Source: Verrucomicrobiota bacterium (GTDB lineage: Bacteria > Verrucomicrobiota > Verrucomicrobiia > Chthoniobacterales > UBA10450). Taken from it: DNA of 16,912 nucleotides. A program made the position numbers and the translations under genes. Position 1 is the stretch's first letter. Each line of letters begins with the position of its first letter. The stretch lies in NCBI GenBank assembly GCA_003219335.1, contig QHOF01000072.1, positions 1-16,912 of the forward strand. The letters are read 5' to 3'. Of this stretch, positions 7,355 to 14,343 are shown piece after piece. The notes beneath the pieces were generated by a model, which was not told the DNA's origin, made no database searches, and was given only the letters and a program-made list of their open reading frames with translations.

Positions 7355-8372
7355 GGAACTTTTGGAGCGCGCCGTTGCGCAGGCGGAGTCGACTGCAGCA
7401 ATCAGCCATCAGCTTAAAGACATCTTTCAGCGCGCCGCCAAAGCGGTGGTCAAGATTCATGGCATCGACGAACACAGCGAAATTTGCGGCACCGGATTTT
7501 TCGTTGACCCCACAGGCACGCTTTACACCGCATACACAGTTGGAGGGGAAGCAGGAAATTTCACGATCGAATTCGGCGGAAAAAAATATCCGGCGCGTCA
7601 GCTTCTGGCGGACATCCGCAGCGGGACAGCCATGCTAAAAATAGATGCGGCCACGCCGGCTCTGCCGATTGGGAAATCTGAAGAACTGGGAGTGGCAGCG
7701 CCTGTCGTGGCGATCGGTTATCCTTTAGATTTGCCGGAAACACCCAACTGCGGAATGGTCGCAGGATTCGATCGGAAATATCTGGGCCGTTATTTTTCCA
7801 CGACCCACCTGCGCGTCAATCTGCCGACACAACGTGGAGAAGCTGGGGCGCCGCTCTTGAACATGAAGGGAGAGGTCGTCGGCATTGTAGTCAGCAGCTT
7901 GGAGAATAATTCGGCCTGTTACGCCGTCCCGATCGAAGCAGCGGAGAAAATCCGCAGCGATTTTGTCCGCTTCGGCGAGGCCAGACACGGCTGGGTGGGG
8001 ATCAATGTTTCCGAGGCCGCTGAACCGGTGGAAGGTTCGCGCGCGGAAATGACCCAGATCATGCAGGACACGCCGGCCGTCCGCTCCGGAATCAAATCCG
8101 GGGACATTCTCTTACAAGTGGGCCGGAAAAAAATAACTCAACCGGAAGACGTGCTGGATGCGTCGTTCTTCATCACCGCCGGTGACGTTGTGCCGATCAC
8201 AGTGATGCGTGGCGATCAAAAACTGACTTTCAATGTGCGGGCAGCTCTTCACCCCGCCAGCGAGAACGTCCCAATGCTCTCAGACGGCACGAAGCTTCCC
8301 GCCGCCGCCGCGCTTCGATCTAATCAGGCAATTCCGCTCAAGCTCAGCTCCGAGTCACAGCATACGCCGTAG
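7236..8372 (+). CDS. Secreted HtrA-like pseudoprotease with one PDZ domain
   Basis: This 378-residue protein starts with a signal peptide (basic SKRS, hydrophobic VVALALIFCSGGSLLFA, likely cut near residue 27). A trypsin-like fold of the HtrA type follows (~58-240), then one PDZ domain (~249-335) and a disordered tail. Aligning by eye to HtrA motifs, the catalytic His in TNxHVV becomes T101 in TAYTVGG. The Asp in TDLAVLKID becomes G130 in SGTAMLKID. The Ser in GNSGGPLL becomes A203 in GEAGAPLL. The fold-defining residues around each site are kept, so this looks like a maintained, non-catalytic binding protein rather than a decayed gene. It follows a sigma factor and a candidate anti-sigma gene, so a role as an envelope stress sensor or scaffold is a reasonable inference. 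ATG 7236 begins inside the preceding gene. Confidence 0.85.
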   Translation: MSPVFGSKRSVVALALIFCSGGSLLFAQEKSAAPTTDQTKELLERAVAQAESTAAISHQLKDIFQRAAKAVVKIHGIDEHSEICGTGFFVDPTGTLYTAYTVGGEAGNFTIEFGGKKYPARQLLADIRSGTAMLKIDAATPALPIGKSEELGVAAPVVAIGYPLDLPETPNCGMVAGFDRKYLGRYFSTTHLRVNLPTQRGEAGAPLLNMKGEVVGIVVSSLENNSACYAVPIEAAEKIRSDFVRFGEARHGWVGINVSEAAEPVEGSRAEMTQIMQDTPAVRSGIKSGDILLQVGRKKITQPEDVLDASFFITAGDVVPITVMRGDQKLTFNVRAALHPASENVPMLSDGTKLPAAAALRSNQAIPLKLSSESQHTP

Positions 8373-8381
8373 TGCGGGGAT

Positions 8382-8836
8382 AGTTTTTAGTTGAGAGTTG
8401 AGAGTTGATAGTCCGGACTGCGGTGCGCAAGGTTCAGGCGGGCAGTAACGATTTTCGCAGGCCCGCTCAGCGTGCGGCCAATTTCGTCCGATGCTGAGTA
8501 CAACGCGCGAAAACTTTCTTCGTTTAAGAATCTTTGCCCCTGGCCAATAAAGGCCTGTGAAACAACCTCAAACACCGAGCCGGTCGCGATTTCTATGAAT
8601 CGCGCGAAGTCGGTTTGCGACATGCGAGACGTTCCCTCTGCGATGTTCGAGGATATCGAGACGGCAGCGCGCCGCATTTGGTTCGTGAGAATAAAACGTT
8701 CGCCGGCAGGAAAATCTCGCGTGTGTTTGTAAACCAGATCAGCGAAGTCAATCGCCTTCTACCAGACGTCTAATTTTTCGAAGTTAAACATGCCGGCATT
8801 GCACAACTATCAACTTTCAACTCTCAACTAAAAACT
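8382..8836. mobile_element. 455-bp unit with 31-bp terminal inverted repeats around an S23-type pseudogene
   Basis: The left end (8382-8412) begins agtttttagttgagagttga. The right end (8806-8836), read in reverse complement, matches it at 30 of 31 positions. Each arm contains tandem copies of ttgagag. Everything between is one decayed four-helix-bundle gene. There is no transposase and no visible target-site duplication, so this could be a non-autonomous mobile cassette or a pair of dispersed repeats that insert around such genes. It fills the gap between the convergent pseudoprotease and ligA genes; its arms may also act as a two-way terminator. Confidence 0.6.
8434..8791 (-). pseudogene. 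Broken four-helix-bundle protein gene (S23 / 23S rRNA intervening-sequence family)
   Basis: From the minus-strand ATG at 8791 the frame reads MFNFEKLDVW and then hits TAG at codon 11 (8761-8759). Family members usually have WQKA here, so a CAG-to-TAG change is likely. After the stop the frame continues with KAIDFADLVYKHTRDFPAGE, then RRAAVSISSNIAEGTSR, a hallmark of the family. Near the 3' end an extra base in a gggcc run shifts the frame: removing one base restores LSGLRKSLLPA and a stop at 8436-8434, whereas the present frame runs on into the left inverted repeat. With two independent lesions this is a pseudogene. Intact members are small helical proteins found in 23S rRNA insertions or next to mobile DNA; their function is poorly defined. 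Confidence 0.85.
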
Positions 8837-8846
8837 GCTCCCAGGC

Positions 8847-10997
8847 TCACAGCATTTTCCGCAACTCGGCTTCATCGATGATTTTTACGCTGAGTTCTTT
8901 TGCTTTGTCGAATTTGCTGCCCGGTTCCGCGCCGGCGAGGACGTAATCGGTCTTCTTACTGACGCTGCCGGTGACGTGACCACCGAGCGCTTCGATTTTC
9001 CCCGTTGCTTCTTCTCGTGTCATCGAAGGCAACGTTCCAGTCAGCACGAATGTTTTCCCGGCCAACGGCAGTTCGGCTGCTTTTTTTGCTGAAACTTTTT
9101 CGCCCTTCGGCTCGATTCCTAATTCCTTTATTCGCCGCAGAATTTTTTTGCCTGGCGCCGAGGCGAAAAAGTCGAGAACGCTCTTGGCGACCACTGGCCC
9201 AACTTCAGTGACGATGCCATGCTTACCCGCTTTGCTCTTGGACGGCTTGGCAAAACCAGCCCCGATCAACTGTTCGGCGATTTCTTTGGCAGGTTCACCT
9301 CGCTCTCGCTTCTCCTGATAGTCCAACACGCCGTGCAGCAATTCTGAATGCGCGACATCGCCGATGCTGTCGTGAAAACGGGCGAGTTCCATTGCCGTAG
9401 TTTTTCCCACGTCTGCAATCGCCAGAGCAAAAAGCCACCGCGAAAGTGGCAGAGTTCGCGCGCGCTCGATTGCGTTGATCGCTTTAATGGCGTTTTTCTC
9501 GCCAAAAACACGAGGCGCTTCCTCGGTGCCGAGATTCAGTTTCGCGAGGTGCTCCGTTTTCAAATCAAAAAGATCGAGGGGCTCGCGCACCAGACCGCTT
9601 TCGACCAGTTTGTCTGCCACAATTCCGCCTACACTTTCGATGTCGAGCGCGCCGCGCGCCGCAAGGAATTCCACGCGCCGCGTTGTTTGCGCCGGGCAAT
9701 GCAGATTTTCGCAGCGCCAGGCGACGAATTCCGGGTCGCGTCGAATGGGACCGCCGCAGACCGGACATTTACCGTGAATGTGTTTTGCGAAATCGAACGG
9801 CTTGGAATCGCGTGGCCGCTTAGATTTCACAACGGCGACCACGGCGGGAATGACTTCGCCTGCCTTCTCGATGACAACCGTGTCGCCGATGCGGATATCT
9901 TTGCGTTTGATCTCGTCTTCGTTGTGCAAAGTCGCGCGGCCAACAGTGCTTCCGCTCACCGGCACCGGCTCGAGCAGAGCGACCGGCGTCAAAATTCCGG
10001 TGCGCCCAACCTGAATCATAATGTCTTTCAACAGCGTCTCGACGCGTTCGGCCGCGTATTTGTAAGCGATCGCCCAGCGCGGCGATTTCGCGGTGAACCC
10101 GAGCCGTTCGCGTTGCGCAAACGAATTCACTTTCACCACGGCGCCATCGGTTTGATAAGCAAACTTGTGACGGATGCCGTCCAACTTGTGAATTGCATCC
10201 AAGATTTCCTCAAGTGACTCGGCCACCCACCAGCGTTCCGTAGTGGGCAGGCCTAGCTTTTTGAGCAGCGGAAAAATTTCGGAGTGCAGATCGATGTGCA
10301 GTCCTTCAGTTGCCCCGGTTCCGTATAACACCACGCCGAGCGGGCGTTTCGCCACGATCGCGGGATCGAGCTGCTTGAGCGAACCGGCAGCGGCGTTGCG
10401 CGGGTTTGCAAACAGCGGCAGGCCGTCCTTTTTTCGTTCTTCGTTGAGGCTTTCGAAGCCTTTCCGGTCCATGTAAACTTCGCCGCGCACCTCCAGAAGC
10501 TTCGGCGCAGCGCCGCGCAGGCGCTCCGGCACAGAGCGGATCGTCCGAATATTTTGGGTGATTTCGTCGCCAACGTTTCCGTCTCCGCGCGTCGCCGCCT
10601 GTCGCAGTTTGCCTTTTTCGTAAATGAGCGAAACTGCGACACCATCCACCTTTGGCTCGACCACCACTGGTACCTTCTCGTTAGGCAAGAGCCGCCGGAT
10701 CCGTGCGTAAAAATTTTCCACTTCCTCTTCCGAGTAAGTGTTGTCCAGGCTAAGCATCGGGATCAGATGCGAGACCTGTTCAAATGCTTTCAGCGGTTTT
10801 CCGCCGACGCGCTGCGTGGGCGAATCTGGCGTGATAAGATTGGGAAATTGCGCTTCGAGATCGACGAGTTCCTTGTAAAGCCGGTCGTATTCGCGATCGC
10901 TAATGACCGGCGCAGCTTCCTCGTAGTAAAGCCGGTCGTGTTTCCGGATTTCGTCCCGGAGTAGCTTGATCTTTTTCTCCGCTTCTTTTTGATCCAT
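8847..10997 (-). CDS. ligA: NAD-dependent DNA ligase LigA
   Basis: LigA seals nicks in duplex DNA during replication and repair, using NAD as the adenylate donor. From ATG 10997 the protein has 716 residues, slightly longer than the typical ~670. The N-terminal Ia domain carries HDRLYYEEAAPVISDREYD, which binds NMN. The adenylation lysine lies in EPKVDG, with K at residue 116. An OB fold follows, then a four-cysteine zinc finger (CPVCGG and CENLHCP), the helix-hairpin-helix region and a C-terminal BRCT domain (LAGKTFVLTGTLPSMTREEA onward). A GTG at 11009, four codons upstream in frame, is an alternative start; ATG is preferred because GAAG lies a few bases ahead of it. The gene is divergent from the kinase-etherase gene and converges on the S23 unit. 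All key residues are intact. Confidence 0.97.
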   Translation of the reverse strand: MDQKEAEKKIKLLRDEIRKHDRLYYEEAAPVISDREYDRLYKELVDLEAQFPNLITPDSPTQRVGGKPLKAFEQVSHLIPMLSLDNTYSEEEVENFYARIRRLLPNEKVPVVVEPKVDGVAVSLIYEKGKLRQAATRGDGNVGDEITQNIRTIRSVPERLRGAAPKLLEVRGEVYMDRKGFESLNEERKKDGLPLFANPRNAAAGSLKQLDPAIVAKRPLGVVLYGTGATEGLHIDLHSEIFPLLKKLGLPTTERWWVAESLEEILDAIHKLDGIRHKFAYQTDGAVVKVNSFAQRERLGFTAKSPRWAIAYKYAAERVETLLKDIMIQVGRTGILTPVALLEPVPVSGSTVGRATLHNEDEIKRKDIRIGDTVVIEKAGEVIPAVVAVVKSKRPRDSKPFDFAKHIHGKCPVCGGPIRRDPEFVAWRCENLHCPAQTTRRVEFLAARGALDIESVGGIVADKLVESGLVREPLDLFDLKTEHLAKLNLGTEEAPRVFGEKNAIKAINAIERARTLPLSRWLFALAIADVGKTTAMELARFHDSIGDVAHSELLHGVLDYQEKRERGEPAKEIAEQLIGAGFAKPSKSKAGKHGIVTEVGPVVAKSVLDFFASAPGKKILRRIKELGIEPKGEKVSAKKAAELPLAGKTFVLTGTLPSMTREEATGKIEALGGHVTGSVSKKTDYVLAGAEPGSKFDKAKELSVKIIDEAELRKML

Positions 10998-11062
10998 CGA
11001 TATCTTCACGATACAAACGCGCCAAAACTCAGCAATTCACCAAGCTGTGGGTGTCTCCTTCT

Positions 11063-11192
11063 GGGGAGTACAGGGTGCTAGCCTGGAGCATTTGGCCGCT
11101 GGCCAAATGCATCGCAGCGGAAACACGGACGGTTACCAAACGGGGTTCGCGGCAAGCTACCGCGAACTACAGGCTGGCAGCCTGTGCTCCCC
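11063..11192. repeat. Large palindromic element with four hairpins, between ligA and the MurQ fusion gene
   Basis: Outer arms at 11063-11085 and 11170-11192 are inverted copies matching at 20 of 23 positions (ggggag at one end, ctcccc at the other). Each arm is itself a small hairpin, caggg-TGCTA-gcctg (11071-11085) and caggc-TGGCA-gcctg (11170-11184), whose loops pair with one wobble. Between them lie catttggc-CGCTG-gccaaatg (11089-11109) and gttcgcgg-caagcta-ccgcgaac (11145-11167). The element sits in the 277-bp gap between divergent genes, where promoters for both would be expected; none was clear. Confidence 0.75.
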
Positions 11193-11274
11193 AGAACCAG
11201 AATCCGCCTGCTATCCGTTTTGGAACTTCAGCAGGCTTTCAATTGTCTGGAAAGAGAGCTAAGGATAAACAATC

Positions 11275-13101
11275 GTGAAACCCGGTGAGCGCATCCTCGG
11301 GGTGGAAGGCGGCGGCACGAAGACCGCCTGGGCGCTGGTAGAAACTGTAGGCGGGATCGATGATCCCAGCTGGGAATTTCGCATTCTCGATCGGGGAAAA
11401 CTGCCGCCTTCGAATTTCCGGCTCACGGCGCCCGAGCGTTTGCGTGCGATCCTTGCTGAGTTGCCAAAGCAAATCGATCGCGCGGGAGTTTTCCTTGCTG
11501 GTTGCGGTACAGAGGAGGATCGCCGTTCGGTCAAAGGAGTGTGTCTTGAGGTCTGGCCAAACGTGAAAATCGTGACCGGCAGCGATCGTGATTCTGGCCT
11601 GGCGGCGGCACTCGATCATGGCGACGGCATCGTCGTTAATGCCGGAAGTGGCTCGTCGGTGACCGGTCGCCGCGGTGACCGGATTGAGAGAGCAGGCGGG
11701 TGGGGTCACATTCTGGGCGATGTCGGTGGCGGCTACTTTCTTTCCATTCAGTCGCTCCGCTTGATTTTGCGCGAACACGATCTGCATCGCGGCGAGATGG
11801 GTTTCACGACAAAAATCCTGCGCGCGCTGTCGTTGAACAATCTTGATGAACTCGTGCGCTGGGCACAAACGGCAGACAAAATGGAGATTGCGATGCTGGC
11901 CCCGGTGGTTCTTGAAGCGGCAGCCGGAGGGGATGCGCGCATGACGGAGATCATCGAAGAAGGCGCGCGCGTTCTGTGCGGATACACCGAGGCTGTTGCC
12001 TCGCACCTGCACTTGCTTGCGCCCAAAGTCGCGCTGATGGGCGGTCTTTTCCACCGCGACTCAATCTATACGCACGCGTTCCGGCGCAGATTGAAGAAGA
12101 ATCTCCCAGACGCTCGCGTGAGCATCGCGGAGCGACCTCCTGAACTGGGCGCCGCGCGGCTCGCAGCAGAGACGCATGATCGCGTTACCTTTCAGCCAAA
12201 GTTTTCGGAGAAGGCGATCGACGATCTGGCTGCCGCGCTAACTGAACAACGCAATCCGCGCTCGGAAAACCTCGAAAAAATGAATACACGAGAAGTGGTC
12301 GAACTTTTCGTGGAGGAAGAGAAATTTGTTCAAGATGCCGTGCGCGGGGCAACTTCCGACCTTGTCAGAGCCGTTGAACTTGTCACGGAATCGCTGCGAA
12401 CTGGCGGGCGCCTGTTTTATGTCGGCGCCGGCAGCAGCGGGCGCATTGGCGTTCTCGATGCGAGCGAAATCCCGCCAACTTTCGGCGCGCCGCCCGATCT
12501 TGTGCAGGGCGTGATCGCCGGCGGCGTGACGGCGCTTTACCGCAGCGTGGAAGGTGCGGAAGACGAGCAAAGCGCTGGCGCACTGGCTTTGGACGAGCGC
12601 CAGATAAAAGCTGCCGATGTGGTGATCGGAATCACCGCCAGTGGCCGGACGCCTTTCGTGCTAGGGGCGCTTGCGCGGGCAAAATCGTTAGGCGCAAAAA
12701 CGATTTTGCTTACCTGCAATCCTCGCGCGCGTGCTGTAGTGGCAGGCGTGTCGCCTGCAGAGGGAGAAATTGCAGCCGACACGGCTGCCTCTACAGGCAA
12801 AGACTTGAAGGTTGACTTACTGATCGTGCTCGCGGTTGGGCCAGAAATCCTGACTGGATCGACCAGGTTAAAAGCCGGTACGGCGACAAAGGCTGCGCTC
12901 AACATTATCAGCACCGGCGCGATGGTCGGGCTCGGCAAAGTACGCGGCAATCTGATGATCGATCTCAACGCTGCCAGTACAAAGCTGCGCGATCGCGCAG
13001 TGCGAGTGGTCGCCGACCTGGCGCAGTGCGATTATGATTCCGCGCGCAATCTGCTCGAAGCGAACGCGTGGAATTTGCGCGCTGTGGCCGAAAATCTGTA
13101 G
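11275..13101 (+). CDS. murQ: Fused amino-sugar kinase (BadF/MurK-like) and N-acetylmuramic acid 6-phosphate etherase (MurQ)
   Basis: This 608-residue protein joins two enzymes of peptidoglycan recycling. Residues 1-~325 form an ASKHA-fold kinase of the BadF/NagK/MurK type: phosphate-binding GVEGGGTKTAWAL near the start, NAGSGSSVTGRRG and GGWGHILGDVGGGYF in the middle, and VALMGGLF late. Residues ~333-608 are MurQ: SIS-domain motifs VGAGSSGRIGVLDASEIPPT and VEGAEDE contain the two catalytic-type glutamates, and LTGSTRLKAGTATKAALN is conserved. The natural reading is MurNAc + ATP to MurNAc-6-P, then cleavage to GlcNAc-6-P and D-lactate. MurNAc specificity of the kinase is inferred from the fusion. 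The start is GTG 11275 with AAGGA at 11261-11265. Between the CNP motif and LTGST the protein is about 22 residues longer than E. coli MurQ, exactly where a palindromic repeat lies (residues ~487-507). Confidence 0.93.
   Translation: MKPGERILGVEGGGTKTAWALVETVGGIDDPSWEFRILDRGKLPPSNFRLTAPERLRAILAELPKQIDRAGVFLAGCGTEEDRRSVKGVCLEVWPNVKIVTGSDRDSGLAAALDHGDGIVVNAGSGSSVTGRRGDRIERAGGWGHILGDVGGGYFLSIQSLRLILREHDLHRGEMGFTTKILRALSLNNLDELVRWAQTADKMEIAMLAPVVLEAAAGGDARMTEIIEEGARVLCGYTEAVASHLHLLAPKVALMGGLFHRDSIYTHAFRRRLKKNLPDARVSIAERPPELGAARLAAETHDRVTFQPKFSEKAIDDLAAALTEQRNPRSENLEKMNTREVVELFVEEEKFVQDAVRGATSDLVRAVELVTESLRTGGRLFYVGAGSSGRIGVLDASEIPPTFGAPPDLVQGVIAGGVTALYRSVEGAEDEQSAGALALDERQIKAADVVIGITASGRTPFVLGALARAKSLGAKTILLTCNPRARAVVAGVSPAEGEIAADTAASTGKDLKVDLLIVLAVGPEILTGSTRLKAGTATKAALNIISTGAMVGLGKVRGNLMIDLNAASTKLRDRAVRVVADLAQCDYDSARNLLEANAWNLRAVAENL
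12735..12795. repeat. Palindromic element inserted in frame within the MurQ coding region
   Basis: Outer arms tgtagtggcag (12735-12745) and ctgcctctaca (12785-12795) match at 10 of 11 positions. Hairpin one is gcaggc-GTGTC-gcctgc (12742-12758) and hairpin two gcagcc-GACAC-ggctgc (12772-12788). Both stems are perfect, and the loops are exact complements. The frame is kept through it, encoding VVAGVSPAEGEIAADTAAST. It has the same architecture as the intergenic element at 5201-5252. Confidence 0.8.
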
Positions 13102-13123
13102 CCGTGGTCGTTGACCGTGCCGT

Positions 13124-13549
13124 TCACAGCGGATTTTCCCAGTGCAACTCTGGAAATCTGGCAAAGTCTCTGTCGGTCGAATAGAGAATTAATCCGTGTT
13201 CAATTGCCAGCGCGGCCAGATCGGCGTCTGGAACGAGATTTCCGCCTTCAGGAATATGCTGGATCAGCGTTGACAAGATTTCCTTGTGGCGCTCGGTGGG
13301 AATTGGGATCCAGACGTTTGCCGTGCTCAGCCATGATTCAATTTGGCGCCAGGCTTGCTGGATAGAAAGTGGTCGCTCAAAAATCCGGCGGTTTGTAGCG
13401 AGACGCGCAAAGCCAAGCAAGGACACCCAAGGCAGGCCCACTTTTCGCGACTCATTCAACCTCGCGTCCAGCCAATCGCGCGCCCGAGGATGTTGCGGCA
13501 GCGACGATACCCGCGCATAAATGAGCAGGTTAGCGTCAACAAGGATCAT
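13124..13549 (-). CDS. vapC: VapC-type PIN-domain ribonuclease toxin
   Basis: This 141-residue protein has a PIN fold, a metal-dependent RNase that in VapBC systems cleaves tRNA or rRNA when free of antitoxin. Acidic residues visible are D5 (MILVDANLL), D108 (NLVPDADLAALAIEHG) and D126 (STDRDFARFPEL). The usual second acidic residue near position 46 is glycine in LLGFARLATN; this may be normal for the subfamily or may weaken activity. Its ATG overlaps the antitoxin stop by 4 nt (ATGA at 13549-13546), the typical coupling for such pairs. It converges on the MurQ fusion gene with a 22-nt gap. Confidence 0.9.
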   Translation of the reverse strand: MILVDANLLIYARVSSLPQHPRARDWLDARLNESRKVGLPWVSLLGFARLATNRRIFERPLSIQQAWRQIESWLSTANVWIPIPTERHKEILSTLIQHIPEGGNLVPDADLAALAIEHGLILYSTDRDFARFPELHWENPL

Positions 13550-13797
13550 TTGTAGTCTTCGCCCTCGGCCGTGGCGAGGATCTCTGCGACGTTATCGAGG
13601 GAGGGAAGGAAACAACGACCCAGCGAGCTGGACGGTGTGCGATATTTTTGTTTCGGCCGGGTAGAGCCGGAGAGCAATTGGCGCAAGCCCAATCGCAGCG
13701 CGTCGTTGATCAGTTGCTTGAATCGGATTTTGCGTTTGGCCATGACCCTTTCGATCTCCACTGCGACGTCGTGATCAATCGTGATAGTCGTTCTCAT
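13546..13797 (-). CDS. vapB: VapB-type ribbon-helix-helix antitoxin
   Basis: This 83-residue protein starts MRTTITIDHDVAVEIERVMA, a classic ribbon-helix-helix DNA-binding segment, followed by a helical linker (KQLINDALRLGLRQL) and a C-terminal tail that would wrap the toxin. It would neutralise the adjacent PIN toxin and repress its own promoter. The gene comes first in the operon, on the minus strand. No clear Shine-Dalgarno is visible before ATG 13797. A 9-bp inverted repeat begins 4 nt upstream and is the likely operator. Confidence 0.88.
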   Translation of the reverse strand: MRTTITIDHDVAVEIERVMAKRKIRFKQLINDALRLGLRQLLSGSTRPKQKYRTPSSSLGRCFLPSLDNVAEILATAEGEDYK

Positions 13798-13800
13798 GCA

Positions 13801-13827
13801 TCAAAGCATAATCGATTGATGCTTTGA
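13801..13827 (-). promoter_or_regulatory. Operator-like inverted repeat upstream of vapB
   Basis: Perfect 9-bp arms tcaaagcat (13801-13809) and atgctttga (13819-13827) flank a 9-nt spacer, which itself contains the palindrome aatcgatt. It lies directly ahead of the vapB start. On the minus strand it includes tatgct (13811-13806), a possible -10. This fits VapB-type autorepression. Binding is inferred. Confidence 0.6.
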
Positions 13828-13961
13828 ATCAAGGACCCTATTGACCGGAGTGCCACCGCCGCACCGGATGAAATCTTTTGTAGAAAATTCCGATTTCTCA
13901 TAAGCGCAACAGAACCACATGCCACGAAGCAGGATGTGACTTAACCGAAAGGACCAACCTT

Positions 13962-14111
13962 ATGCTCTGGACCATCTTTGTCATTTTGCTGATCCTCTGG
14001 CTGCTTGGATTGGTCAGCTCCTACACGCTGGGCGGCTTCATTCATATCCTGCTCGTCTTGGCGATTATCGTGCTGATTATCAATTTGATCCAAGGCCGCC
14101 GGCGATTGTAA
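13962..14111 (+). CDS. Small membrane protein, lmo0937 / DUF5670-like
   Basis: A 49-residue frame, MLWTIFVILLILWLLGLVSS to LIQGRRRL, is preceded by AAAGGA (13947-13952) about 9 nt before the ATG. It has two hydrophobic stretches separated by YTLGGFIH and a basic C-terminus, the pattern of the lmo0937/DUF5670 family of tiny membrane proteins. Such proteins are widespread in soil bacteria and often lie near stress genes; the molecular role is unknown. The following small membrane-protein gene begins 10 nt after its stop, suggesting co-expression. Confidence 0.85.
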   Translation: MLWTIFVILLILWLLGLVSSYTLGGFIHILLVLAIIVLIINLIQGRRRL

Positions 14112-14121
14112 GCTCGCACCA

Positions 14122-14343
14122 ATGAAACCAGCCGGCATTGTCGGCATCATTCTTATCGTTATCGGCATCATTTCGTTGGTGTATGGCGGGATCACCTACA
14201 CCAAACGCGAGAAGGTGCTGGAATTCGGCCCCATTCAGGCAACAACGGAAAGGCAGAAGACCATCCCGTTTCCGCCTGTGCTCGGCGGGGTGTGTCTGGT
14301 GGGCGGGATTGTGCTGGTGATCGTCGGCAGTCGAAAAGGCTAG
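14122..14343 (+). CDS. Small two-helix membrane protein, DUF3185-like
   Basis: This 73-residue protein has an N-terminal helix (GIVGIILIVIGIISLVYGGI), a polar middle (YTKREKVLEFGPIQATTERQ) and a C-terminal helix (VLGGVCLVGGIVLVIVGSRK). The GPIQ-plus-threonine middle and the two glycine-rich helices fit the DUF3185-type family, which has no known function. The ribosome site is weak. Its TAG stop lies in the palindrome CTAG at 14340-14343, which also supplies the stop of the convergent HtrA gene. Confidence 0.8.
   Translation: MKPAGIVGIILIVIGIISLVYGGITYTKREKVLEFGPIQATTERQKTIPFPPVLGGVCLVGGIVLVIVGSRKG

Noticed and set aside
8376..8846. Target-site duplication flanking the inverted-repeat unit
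   Set aside because: Bases just outside the two arms show no convincing direct repeat.
9348..10217. 289-codon open frame on the plus strand
   Set aside because: It lies entirely antisense to the well-supported ligA and shows no domain.
11239..12054. 271-codon minus-strand frame opposite the kinase domain
   Set aside because: The plus-strand frame contains clear kinase motifs; the opposite frame has none.
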